From Panonychus citri (Eukaryota; Arthropoda; Arachnida; Trombidiformes; Tetranychidae): 64,000 nt of DNA. Below are positions 11,356 through 23,604 of this stretch, in pieces. A model generated the notes under the pieces. That model saw nothing but the letters and a program-made list of their open reading frames with translations. It was not told the DNA's origin and did not search any database. A program made the position numbers and the translations under genes. The stretch is taken from NCBI RefSeq assembly GCF_014898815.1, contig NW_026515541.1, positions 868,001 to 932,000 of the forward strand, given 5' to 3'. Every line of letters starts with the position of its first letter. The stretch's first letter is position 1.

Positions 11356-12472
11356 TTTCATGATCATCATGAACTATAACATGGTAAGTATATTAAGCTT
11401 TTAAATTACTCTGAAAGATATCAGATAGTCAAGTCAATCTTTATCCTCTCCGATGTAATTTTCATAATTTATTATAATAAGATATTCATTCAAGTTTAAC
11501 TGAATTACTCTGTTTCAGGTTCAACAATCAAAGGTAAATTTTCATGAATTGGCTATGAAAATGGAGGAAAAGTTATTAAGCAGTTTGAAATGAAAGATGA
11601 GGATGAAGATAAATGCAATTGATGATGACAATAATGATAATGATGATGATGATATTATCAAGTGAAAAGGTATAGATATCTACTATTATTTATATGTATC
11701 AATTAATTTTATTGGATTTGATTTTGAGATGATCATCAATTAGATTGGGAACAACAATCAACTCAAATGATGAGGATCAATTAAGGGCGGGATTTAATTT
11801 TCGGATTGAATTGATTGGAAAGCTCATGAATGAGTAAAAAGATTTTAATAGTTACGTTATTATTTGAGTTGATTGAGATAACAATCAATAGTAAACTCAA
11901 ATCTATGTAATGTTTATTTACTAATATGTTTCTCTCTCACTTTTGTAGATAAAAAAAAGTAAATTAGTTGCGTTTTAGCATTAAATACAATTGGGTGGTG
12001 ACTCTGATGATTTAATGATGAAAAGCAATATATACAATCAACTACAAGAAAGAGTGAGTGAGAGAGACGAGGAAGATGAATGAAGAATCGAAAGGGAAAC
12101 AAACCTTTAACAGACAGACAGAGAAAGAGAGAGAGAGACACAGAAGGAAAAGGAAATCAAGTGAAGACAGACCAATATAACACTTGGAATGAGTGAGGAT
12201 GATGATCAGGGATGATAAATAAGGAAGATGATTTCTAAATGAATACAACTGAACAAAAGTATCAATGTAAACCAACAGGCCAACACCATCAACATCCCAG
12301 AATCCCAGAATCCCCCAAATATCAAAGCAATACAACAACAAGAACAAGATATTATTATATAACCGTGAGGATCATTTTGTAAGGGTGAATGTTATTTTAT
12401 TTTATCCCTCTGATTTGGCTACAGGGGTGAATCTCACCCACTCTCAGCTCTACCTCTCCGGCTCCCATTGTA

Positions 12473-12474
<2 letters not shown>
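11353..12474. other. Non-coding stretch
   Basis: AT-rich with GAT repeats near 11622-11655 and purine-rich sequence at 12050-12190. An imperfect 9-bp tandem (ATCCCAGA units) lies at 12293-12312. No gene was seen. Confidence 0.4.

Positions 12475-12554
<80 letters not shown>
12475..12554. repeat. (TC)40 microsatellite
   Basis: Uninterrupted TC dinucleotide for 80 bases, the second longest dinucleotide tract in the window. A long apparent ORF in its minus strand (repeating Arg-Glu) is an artefact of the repeat. ATAACGGTAAA follows at 12591-12601. Confidence 0.97.
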
Positions 12555-12560
<6 letters not shown>

Positions 12561-13486
12561 GACATTCATTAAGAGACAATGAAGAAATGAATAACGGTAA
12601 AAAAAAGTGAAACTTTCCTGATTTATGTATATTGGTTGTAATTTAATTGAACACAATTGGAAACTGATTGCTAGATCTATATAATAGGTATTTATTTATC
12701 TAATCATATTCATTGATTCAATTGAAAATGAACTTTGATGATGATTATCATCATGAAACAGGAAAAAAATCCCCACATTCATTTCTTAAATCCAATGATA
12801 ACATTTCTTATTATCATTAGACATTATTTTTTTTTTCAGAACTTCTATTAATTTCTGTCTTTCTTTTGCCTTCTCTCTTTAATTTAATTCAGTTTCAACT
12901 TGGAATCCATTTCCAATCAATAGGAATAAGATTGATTAGGGAGAAAGAAAAAGTAAAGAAAAAGACTAATCAAGTTTCACCAGTGATTAAAGATTATCCA
13001 TCCAAGGAATTATATCAACAACGAATTGAAAATGACAATTACTTTCACGATAATGTCACCGATAATGATGATAACCACAACAAGAGCCACAAATGATGAT
13101 AATGATTGTCCATCCTCTGTCCATGTATAACAATCAACCTTGATTACAGAATCAAACCCACAAGCAGTTACATCGTAATCAAGTTTCACTTTTAATCGTA
13201 AGAAAATGAAAGAGAACAAAAAAAAACGAGTCTAATTGTAATTGTCCTTTTCCTCCTCTTCATCCTCCTCCTCAGATATTATCATCATCATCATCAATTG
13301 AAGATGATAATATCTTCACCTACTTAATATCCCTTTTACCCTGAGTTGTTTTACTTTCATGATCCCTGATAATCAAGCCACTGATCAGTTAAATTGATTA
13401 CACTTACCAACAATCACTAACAAAGACAAATAACCATTTTAATCACCATTGATTAAAGAGCCAACAATCAAACCAGAATCATTAAC

Positions 13487-13519
<33 letters not shown>

Positions 13520-15084
13520 ATTTTGATTGTCTAATATCACCTTTCCCATATTATCCTTAATAACAATCTACCTAATAAGCTAATTAATAAGCTAATACAA
13601 TCAACTAATCATTTACAAGATGAAAACAGGATAAGGAAAACAAAAAACTCAATCAACTAACCATAATAATGACACCAACCAACCAAACAATCAACATCAT
13701 CATTAACCACATAAATGTTTCATTAGTATCATTTCATTTAACTGATAATTATCTTAATAAGGTTGACGAATTAATTTAAATTGTCAAACTAACTGTTGAA
13801 AAAACCTTCAAACTATTAACTTATTATTTTCATTCCCTATTGCAACAATCAGGAAAAAAAAAGACATCAACATATTAGATTGAAAAATATGAAGACGGGA
13901 AAACTTATCCATCTATTATCATTACAATTAATGAACTTTTTATGATAATATTAATATATCATTTCTATATTCAAGAGTATATATATGAGGGACTATATTT
14001 TTACTAGAAAGTGTTGATAGTTTCATCATTAATTTCACCTGACGATCACCATCATCATCATATCATTAATCAAGATCATTAATTGTGAACAAGAAAAGTA
14101 CAGTTACAACAATGATACAGAAAAATTGAGACCAAGTTAATGATAATAGATCAACAATTTTCATCTTAATATATATTTTTTGATTACTTAAATCAAGTTG
14201 AGTAAAAAAAAGCCTCTACTAATATCATATTAATATCATTTTACCAACAATTAAGTTAATCAATCAATTGTTTTCCATTAATCAGTTGATAGGAAACTTT
14301 TTACTGATGATAATCAGTTTCTAATGGATTATTTTCAAATGGAAAAATTAATTATCATTATATTAATTATGGAGTGAAAGTTTAATCATGATAATAACAA
14401 ATGAGATTATTCAATTGCTATTCAATTCAGTTTCAATTCTCATGAGGTTACAGGGTGAGAATTGTTTACCACCCAACTCACTGAACTTTTCATATTAATC
14501 TAATGGACTAATCTATTTTTGGACAATTAAGTTAATTTGATATGATTAAGTTAAATGAATCCTTTGATTTAGTTATTAATACTAATTGATGGTTAGACTT
14601 TTTCTTGAAATTTAATTTCCTCTCTATACAAAAAGGTTAATCATTATCATATTAGTCTAAATTATATTATGATGATTAACCCTATCTACTGAGTTCTGAT
14701 TGTTAACTGTTTACCATTTTGATTATAATTTATTATTATTATACAATTAACATTAACCATGTTAATTGTATGGTTGGTGTATAGATTTAAATTGTTAAGT
14801 ATTTGAGAATTTAAAAATTATTATGTAATATGCAAAGTAGCTCATTATGAGAATGATAATCTATATAAGAATGCTAATAATGATGAAGATGATAAAGAAA
14901 AGAGGAAGAGAGAGATGATGATGATGATGAGGAGGAAGAAGAAAAGAAAATAATACAAAGAACAGCCGCAGGTTATTCTTAGTAATTTTTATCTATCAAG
15001 ATGTTACTATGATGAGGATGAGGAGATGAAAGAAGATGAAGATGAGGATGATGATGATAATGATGAAGAAAAGGTGAAAAGATT

Positions 15085-15118
<34 letters not shown>

Positions 15119-18015
15119 CTGGATATCAAGTATATGTATTTATGCTTGAGAATGCGGAAAAAGGATGATGACAGTTATTATACAAAAAGTTTTTTCTCTT
15201 TTTTTACTCTTTCAAAAAAGATTATGTAAGAAAAGAGGAAGAAAATGGAAAAGATGAGGAAAAGAGGTGGAAATAGGTGGCGATGGTGGTGGAAGATGAT
15301 AATGATGAAGATAAGGATGAGGAGGAAGGCTTATTGGGTGTATGATTGATGTTGTCAGGGTCGATATGTGCCGAGGGTAAACACAAACAGATATACAAAA
15401 AAAGGGAACGGATGAAAATGAAGACGAAGATGATGACGAGGATGATAAAGATAATGGTAAGAAAAGAGGATGAGGAAGAAAAAAACTGTGAAAAAAGTAG
15501 AGAAAAGAAACTTTTTCTTCTTCTTCTTCTTCTTCTTCTTCTCTCCTTTTCATCTTCATCTTCATCATCATTCATCTATATGCATATAAGAAGATAGTTG
15601 AACTTATTGATTATTCTGAATGATTCTGATTCCCAAATTGTGATTATTAATATTACATTTACAATCTTCATTCAATCAATACAAATTTACAATGGAAAAG
15701 CTTTTTCAATAATCAGTACTGATTGTTTTTTACTTTCATGATAATTAACTTTGATTTGGAGATGATTATTTACTAATTGATTGTATAGTCTTGGAGTAAT
15801 TGATTGATTGATGATGTGATTTAATTTGCAAATTGATTTAAATCATCTTTTATTTATCAAATTGCAAATGTATTAAAAGTTGATTAACTTTTACTTTTTA
15901 TTTCCAATGTCATTTCAATGTAATCATATTTTACTTTCTTACTATTTATTATTACATTAAATTATCATAAGGGAATGATGAGGATGATGAAAGATGATGC
16001 TCAGAGTGGGTGGTAGTGAGTGGGGTGGGTATAGTTGATTAGATTTTGATAGAGAGGAAAACAAAATAATTTAATTCGATAAAAGTTTAAATAGTAACAA
16101 TTTTAAATTCAATTTAATTGTTTCCATTTTAGATTTACTCTCGTTCACTTTTTTTTAAATTTTTAATTGACTTCAGTTAATTTGATTTGATTTTCTGAGT
16201 TATTTGTTACAATTTACTGATTGTTGTTTGTTAATTATGTTCAATGAATATTCAATCATTGAATTTCAACGGAGGAAAAAAAACTAATCGTTCAACTGAA
16301 CTTTTTACTTTGCAAACGATTTTGATGAATTGTGTCAACGATTTAATGTATCTATGGTCTATAGGTGATGAGGATGATAATGAAGATGAAGATGATGACG
16401 ATAGTCTGATGATGCGTGATTAGAAGCATTTAAAGGCAAGGGAAAGGATTGTAATCAGTAAGAGTGGTCAGTCCGAGAGAAGAGGAGGAGGAAAAGGAAG
16501 AGAAAACGAAAAATTTAAGAAGCAATAGATGGAGAGTGATCATCATTATCTTCATCTTCATCATCATCATGGAGGAGGGAGAAAAGTAATTTACTATTAT
16601 TTTACAACAATTCATCAATCGGCAGTGGGGTGGGAGAGAGAGAGAGAGAGAGGAGAGCCTTCGGTCCATCATCAGTCTTATGGTTCAATGAGTAAACTTG
16701 AGATTCTGAAAGTTTTGTTTTCATCATCAAATCTAAGGGTCAAAACTGATCAACGTTTTTTAAACCAAATTAGACTGACCATTGATAAATTGTTCATCCC
16801 AAAGATAATTAAGTAGGAGGAGGTTTAATGATTGCTGTTGTTTTTTTACTTTCTCTTTGATTATGAATGATGATGATGATGATGATGATGATAAACATGA
16901 GGAGATTTACTTGTTAAATATTTTCTAACGTGACTAACTAATGAACATTATTTTTTTTTATAATATCATTATAAATATTATATCATTATTATCATTTAGA
17001 TATTAAATACTGACCATTGATATAATGATAAACAATGACTTTAAGGTGTTAACAATTTAGTTTATAAATGAATGTGTATTTATGAGGAGGGTGAATATGG
17101 TGGTGGTGGTTAGGTGGAGGTGGAAAATTATGTTTCAAGTTTTCTGATATTTCTTGTTGGAATTGATTGTTTCTCTCTTTCTTGTGATGGTCAGTAGTGG
17201 ATTTCTGTGATCATCAGGGAGAGAATTCACTCCTTGATCTTGATAAAGATGATGATGTGATCGATAAAGAATCAGGAATTTTAAGAAGCTTGTTAGTAGG
17301 ATAATGTGGTTAGTGTTGGTGTTGTGATGATGATGATGATGATAGAAAGGGTTGAATAGGTCAAGTGGGTCAAAAGTAAGAGAAAATTTTGATGGTCATT
17401 TAATAGGTTGTTGAATGGGAAGATAAAGATGATGAGAGCTTGGGATTGTGGAGTAAAAGTTGTATTACATTGAAGATGTAAGGAAGATAAGAGTGAATTT
17501 ATTTTATGGCTTGTATTTATTATGATAAACTGACCAATGCTGGTATCATAAATGGTCAAGTTATTAATATTGCGAAAACCCATCATCATGCAAATTAAGT
17601 TCATCAATATTGATTTATAATTTGAATGATGATAATGTTGATACATTGATAGACCTTGAAGATTTTTTATTTCCTTTTAAATAAATTGAATCTCTTTTAA
17701 TTGGTCAATAGTTGATCAATTGATGTTCTGTAAAATTGAAACTCCATTCGGTCCATTATCAAAAATGGGCATCTCATTATTCATGGATGCTAATGATCAT
17801 GATAAAAGTTCATGATTTATATTGAATACAAGGGAAGATACTTTCGACAGAAAATCTTCCATTTTATTTCATCTTTTTCTTTTTGGCATTAAAATTGTGA
17901 AAGAAAGATGAAGAAATTGCTACTATTAGGGATTTCTATTCTCTCTCTCTCCCTTCTCTCATCTTCCTATTAAACTGAATTTTTCTTCAAAATTTGCAAA
18001 GAAAATCAACTGACA
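12555..18015. other. Gene-poor region, mostly AT-rich with GAT/ATC repeats
   Basis: It contains an ATC run at 13489-13519 and a perfect 13-bp hairpin (AGATATTATCATC, 13274-13286, with its complement at 13303-13315). Purine-rich, GAT-rich blocks lie at 14880-15080 and 15230-15510. On the minus strand about 13100-13219 is open with unusually mixed residues (YDVTACGFDSVIKVDCYTW). Neither splice sites nor family could be settled, so it is not called as a gene. Confidence 0.35.
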
Positions 18016-18060
18016 AAGAGAGAGAGAGAGAGAGAGAGATGATGATGATGATGATGATGA
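18016..18060. repeat. Compound (AG)n(GAT)n microsatellite
   Basis: An AG run of about 24 bases passes directly into seven GAT units. Confidence 0.9.
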
Positions 18061-21000
18061 GAGTCTCAAGAGTTTTAAGAGAGATTTAATATTTTTTTCT
18101 CAGTATCTTTTACCATAAAGATGGACTAACCCAACCTTCACCCGTCTTCCTCATCATCTCCATCTCCATCCTCATCTTTATCTCTCTCACTTTCTTTCTT
18201 TTGTTCCTCATCACCATCATTTTCTCCTCCTTTTTATATTTAAAAAAACTTGAAAAAACTTCCCAAAAAAAAGTTGACTGAACATGTCATCACCACAATG
18301 TTTCTTGATCATCATTTTCATCCTCATCACTAGAAAAGTGAAAGAAACTGGAATGAAGATGAGAATGATGATACAAACAAAGACCGTTGGTCGATTTTAC
18401 AAAAAAAAAGAAAGAAAAAATAGAAAGAGGCAACAGGAAGAAAGATAGAGACAGAGAAAATAAGAGGGAGCAAGAAGAAGTGAAGAGGATGATGAAGGGG
18501 AGAGAGAGAGAGAGAAAGGACTAAGCCCTCGAGTAACTGGGATTTAACTACAAATGCAAAGTAAAAATGAAAAAAAAGTAAAAAAAGGAGAGAAAAATGA
18601 AAAAAAGAACGAAAGAGAAGAAAGAGAAAGAATAATGATGCAGAAAGAGGATGAGGAAGAGAGAAAGAGAAAGAGGATAAGGAGGAGGAAATGAGTAAAG
18701 TTTTTGGGTTTGGGTTCGAAAAAAAGTTCGAAAACAAAGGAAAAAATAGAAAGAGAGACAAAGAGAAATGAGATTGTACATTATTCAGTTTTAGAATCAG
18801 CGAAGAGCAGAGAAAAAGAAGCGAAATCTAATAAATCTAAACTTGCAAATCACAAGTTCGAAGATATTATTATATATTATTATTTTCGAAGAAAAAAAAA
18901 GAGGTTGACAGAATTCTCTCTCTCTCTAACATCCTCCTACTCCTTCATCTTCATCTTCATCATCAGCCTCATGCCTCCACCCCCATTCCAACTCCTTCGA
19001 ACTTTTTTTCTCTCCTTCGTTTTCATCCTTCCATTGGTTCAACATTATCATTATTATTATAATAATAATATTATTAACATTGGCATTATCATTATTATCA
19101 TCATTATCATCATCTTTCACCCCTGTTTTTACATTTCCACCCCACCCCACCCACTTTCACTCCAAATGCTACATCAGAAAATGTTATTATATATTAAAAA
19201 ATATATAAATATAAATACACTTTTTTTTCATATTATCTTTTGATTCTTATCGTTTTCATCATTATCATTATCATGCTTTTCCTAATGATTCTCATGCTGC
19301 TCATGAGGAGGATGAAGATGATGATAATAATAATAATGACGAAGAGGATGATGATGATGATGATAGATGCAGGATATTATTATTTTTAATCATGTAATAT
19401 AATCAGATGAGTAAATTCACCGAATGCAGAAAATGAAACTTGAAATGAAATGTGAACAAAAAGAAAGTTAGAAATCACTATTATCACCATTAACATGATA
19501 TTATTATCATGCTTATTATTATTACTCCCACACACATACATACACTGAGTTCCCACTCTCATGATTCTGACAATAACAATACTTTTACCCTATAATCATG
19601 AAAATTAACATTCAACATTTAAGGAATCAGAATCAACTATAAGATACAACATATTAACTAATCATATTCATTATCTCATCATAAAGAATATGAATATTCA
19701 ATTCAAATCAATATTATCGCCATGATCACAATGGTGATTATGGTTTAACATTATCTCCCTAATGATAGAGAGAGTGAGGGAGTGAAAGGGCGAGAGAGAG
19801 AGAGAGAGAATCAGAAATTATCTTCCAATCTTAAATGCTCTCATTTTGATATTATTTTCCCCTGATTCTCAATAATAACCATTCAATTATTTACCATTTA
19901 GGTTTTGATTGTTATTCCAAATTGTTATCATTATTCACATTTCCATCTTGTTCAATATTAACCATCAAAATCTGAGTATTTTCATTGAATTATCTCTTGA
20001 CCATCATGTGTTTATATCTATTCACCATTTATTAGCATTATCATAATTATTTCTGGGAGTTTTTTTTTCCTTCTCAATATCCTGGTTTACCTTATTTAGC
20101 TAAATTTGATAAAGAAAACCATTGGTCATTGTTAAATATAATAGCTCACTAACTGGACATTAATAATCATTCATGTTTTCATCATAATCATCATCAATTT
20201 TATTATAACATTTTCATTGCTGATTCTTGTTGATTGCTGTTGATTTTGGTCAACATGATCATATTATTTGTATAAATTGACCATCATCACAATTTCAAAT
20301 CACTACCTGGTCAATATCAATATTAATCTGAGTAATTGTCACAATTTTTCCGATTCTTGAGTCATAATTTAATTCCAATTCTGTTGATTGAATGATTTTA
20401 ATAAGTTTTTTTTTCTTCTCTTGTATTAAATATTATATCATGTATCTTATTATAACACATGATTGACAAATATATTATTAGTGAATGAGATTTTTATTTC
20501 ATAATCTTCATCATCATCCTCATGGAGATGATGATGATATTATTTTCCAGCCAATTTTTATATTGACAGAATTGTCTAATCAAAAACGTATCCATCTCAT
20601 ATATATGTATACGACAATATTTAATTCAGTTGTAAATCCAATTATAATTCATGAATCAATCAACCAACTTTCAATCCTCTGAATTAGGATACATTGATTA
20701 AAATCAAGATCATCTCAATATCTTATCATGAAATTATATTCACATACATATGAGTATCATCATCATGCTTGGTAATTCAGATAATTGGCTTAACAATGAT
20801 TAACAATTAACCAATTCAGTTTGATGCAAATACTGAAAAGATATCAATCAATATTAATGAATCAAAACAACAACACTACTTCAATACATATCAAAGGTGA
20901 AGGTCAGTTAATCCTAGAGGTCACTTGTAAACATGGATTATCCTCCCCTGTATGATAATAATAACATTTCACTATTGAAATAATTATAATCATGAATCAA

Positions 21001-21780
21001 ACAATTGATCATAAATAATAAGGCTATGATATATTTAGAGTACAGGGAATTATTAACAAATAAAGAAACGCGTTCAAATTGGCGGGAAAAAGTTCGAGCA
21101 ACTGTAATTGTCCCTTAGAATTTGATTAAAGGTGCAAGTCAGATGACAGAGAAAGAGAGAGAGAGAGAGAGAGAGAGTTGATATTCGAGTGAGTAGGAAG
21201 ATTATATTCAGGGAATTTATTATTATCATCATTAGATTATTATTATAATAGTTACCATCATAATCTTTGTAACATTTTAAACCATTTTAAGTACTTTTTT
21301 TTACTCTTTTCTTCATCATCAAGGCATTTTTCCCCTTCTGATATTGTTTCCAACCCCATTATATAAACAGCCATCATCCTCATCTTCATTTCCTCTCTAT
21401 TACTGTTTCTCCTTTGATAATTTTTATTTTATTAGTACCTTAAATTATTAGTATCATTATTATTTTTCCATCGTAACAATTTCAAATTATCCCAACAACA
21501 AGCATAAAGAGTAAGCCAAGTAAACAAACATGAAGCTACTGGAAAATATTTTGATAGCTTATTGTTGTTGATATCATCAAGAGGTTATGTTAACAACAAT
21601 AATTCACCCACACCAAAAACTATCAACAAGATGAAAATACAAAAAAGAGAGACAGAAAAAGTGAATGACCAATACAGAGAGTAAAAGATGACGACCAACA
21701 CAAAGATGATAATGATTAGAGAGAGTGAGAGAGAGGGAGAGAGATGACCAACTAATGATTTTCATGTGATCTCTTTAAAA
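18061..21780. other. Gene-poor region with strand-biased blocks
   Basis: Plus-strand purine-rich at 18340-18760, then pyrimidine-rich at 18910-19040. The word AAAAAAAGTTCGAA near 18719-18732 recurs inverted as TTCGAACTTTTTTT at 19006-19019. From 19.4 to 21.0 kb it is AT-rich with scattered ATC/GAT units. An E2F-like site with ACGCGT is listed separately. No gene was seen. Confidence 0.4.
21068..21089 (+). promoter_or_regulatory. MCB-like and E2F-like site pair
   Basis: ACGCGT (21069-21074) lies beside TTGGCGGGAAA (21079-21089), an excellent E2F/DP match. CpG-containing words are rare in this window, so the pair stands out. No gene start is recognised nearby. Confidence 0.35.
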
Positions 21781-21806
21781 ACCTAACCTAATCTAACCTA
21801 ACCTAC
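21781..21806. repeat. Interstitial telomere-type (CCTAA)n tract
   Basis: Five consecutive pentamer units: CCTAA, CCTAA, TCTAA, CCTAA, CCTAC. CCTAA is the complement of TTAGG, the canonical arthropod telomere repeat. It is short and imperfect, so it is an internal remnant or a break-repair insertion, not a chromosome end. Confidence 0.6.
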
Positions 21807-22343
21807 AACCTTAAGTGAAGAAAAAGTTATCACAATAATCATCATCATCAGACATTCACCTCATCACAACTTCACCCTCTCCGCATCCCTTTCAAACAGC
21901 GACTTGCCTCACACTCCCACACCCTCTTATTCACCCTCTTCTTTTTAAAACTTTGTTTTTCTAACTAAAAATGAGCTTTTTTGTACTTTGCATGTAAAAC
22001 CAATTTATCCTAATCTGAGAAAAGAAGCAAAATAATCATAATCATGATAATAAAAGAGCTAAAACCATTTAGAATCCTGGATAATACTCTGATATTATTT
22101 AACTTTTATTTTTTCTCTCCAAAATAACATTCATTTCATTTATTCTGTTCACTCATTCATTCAGTCTTAATTTGAAATTCTCCTCCCACCTTCCACCTCC
22201 TTCTCTCCATCCCTTCCATCCTCATCATCATCTTATTCCATTCCCTCTTTTATTCCCAATTCTATCTTATATTATTATTATTTTTCTCTTTCTCTTGTCA
22301 CTTTAATTCTCTTCAAATGAAAATTCTCAGGTTTTTGCCCTTT

Positions 22344-22347
<4 letters not shown>

Positions 22348-22389
<42 letters not shown>
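22348..22389. repeat. (CT)n microsatellite
   Basis: Dinucleotide run of about 42 bases in a pyrimidine-rich block. Confidence 0.9.
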
Positions 22390-22394
<5 letters not shown>

Positions 22395-23421
22395 ATCTTC
22401 ATTTCGAATTTCATTTTTTAACTCCTCTCCCCCTCATCATCATCCTTCATCTTCTTTATTTTATCCTGAGCGCATTATGATGATTATTCATCTCGATGCT
22501 TATCCATTTGCTTACTTATCATTATGATGATTGTTATTATTATTTCCGTTGTGACTGTTGATTGTATGTGTGTGTGTGTGTCTACCCTTAATCATTGACA
22601 ATTTACATATATTTTAATGTCTTCATTTAACCTACATCATAATCTAACGGTACTTTATATATACTCACCCTCCCAGTGATGAGGATGCTAGACTATGATG
22701 ATGATAATATCACTTTATCCCTTTAATTTTTTTTTCCTCAACTTCTTCTGTTCAATCATTTGTGGTTTCTATTATAATCATCATCATTAACCTACATACA
22801 TCATCATCTTAACATAATTTAGTTAATCATCAACACTTGAGGATGAATATAAATATTAACCATTGTAACATTTTTCAATGGATTAACTTTAATCATGTTG
22901 ATTACTTTGATAAAGAAAAAGTTTAATCGCTTATATAATCAACGAGATAATAAATGATCAACTTTAATTTTTTTTCCTTCTTCCTTTTCTTACTTAATAA
23001 TCATGACCATGATGATGATAATTTAATACTAATCATTTACAATGATTATCACCATGAGAACTGAATGAAATAATTCTGATTATCTCATGAATATTTAATC
23101 AATTTAAAAGAGAGAGAGAGAGAAAATTTATTCCAATTGAATAAAACAATAATCATGATGCTGATTAGTTTTCATTGGGATCATGATGATGATTATCAAA
23201 TGAATACAATTTGAAATTTTCAAATGACCCGAAGAACCTGTTTGTATATTTAGAACTTGAACTTCCGGTCAAATGATGATAATATGAGAGTATTAGGGAG
23301 ACACTGATGATAATGATGATTAGGATGATTATGAGTCAGTTCTAATGAAACTTTTTTCATCCTCTTCTTTCAATATATATTATTAGTAAAAACTAAATCC
23401 AGAATCAAATAAATCACGCAA

Positions 23422-23604
23422 ATGACAAAATCGTTTGGGTTGAATCACAATGTCGACTATGTAACTATGACTGGGAGTCCAATGTTACACACGATGACCT
23501 TTGACATGAGGTCTCATCCATCAGCATATGAACCTTTGGATATATATCAAAGTCACCAGAAAGAAGTAAAAAAATATATTATATCAAATGATGATAAAGG
23601 TTAG
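23422..23604 (+). other. Candidate small coding region, unknown
   Basis: An open frame of 60 codons from ATG at 23422 to TAG. Codons 4-45 have a balanced residue mix (DYVTMTGSPMLHTMTFDMRS, then PSAYEPLDIYQSHQ), unlike the surrounding Asp/Met- or Ser/Leu-repeat frames. A TTTCAATATATATTATTAG tract precedes it, so it could also be an internal exon. No family was recognised and no neighbour supports it. Confidence 0.2.

Noticed and set aside
12397..12656. Minus-strand frames with long Arg-Glu repeats
   Set aside because: They are the translation of the (TC)40 tract in two phases and have no unique sequence of coding character.
15212..15575. Overlapping minus-strand frames rich in Ser, Phe and Glu
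   Set aside because: Two different phases of the same purine/pyrimidine-biased repeat DNA are both open; neither shows coding character.
18330..18761. Minus-strand frame of 143 codons, mostly Leu, Phe and Ser
   Set aside because: Explained by a purine-rich plus strand that lacks stops in reverse; no domain or conserved pattern.
21781..21806. A true telomere end
   Set aside because: Only five imperfect units, with ordinary sequence continuing on both sides for tens of kilobases.
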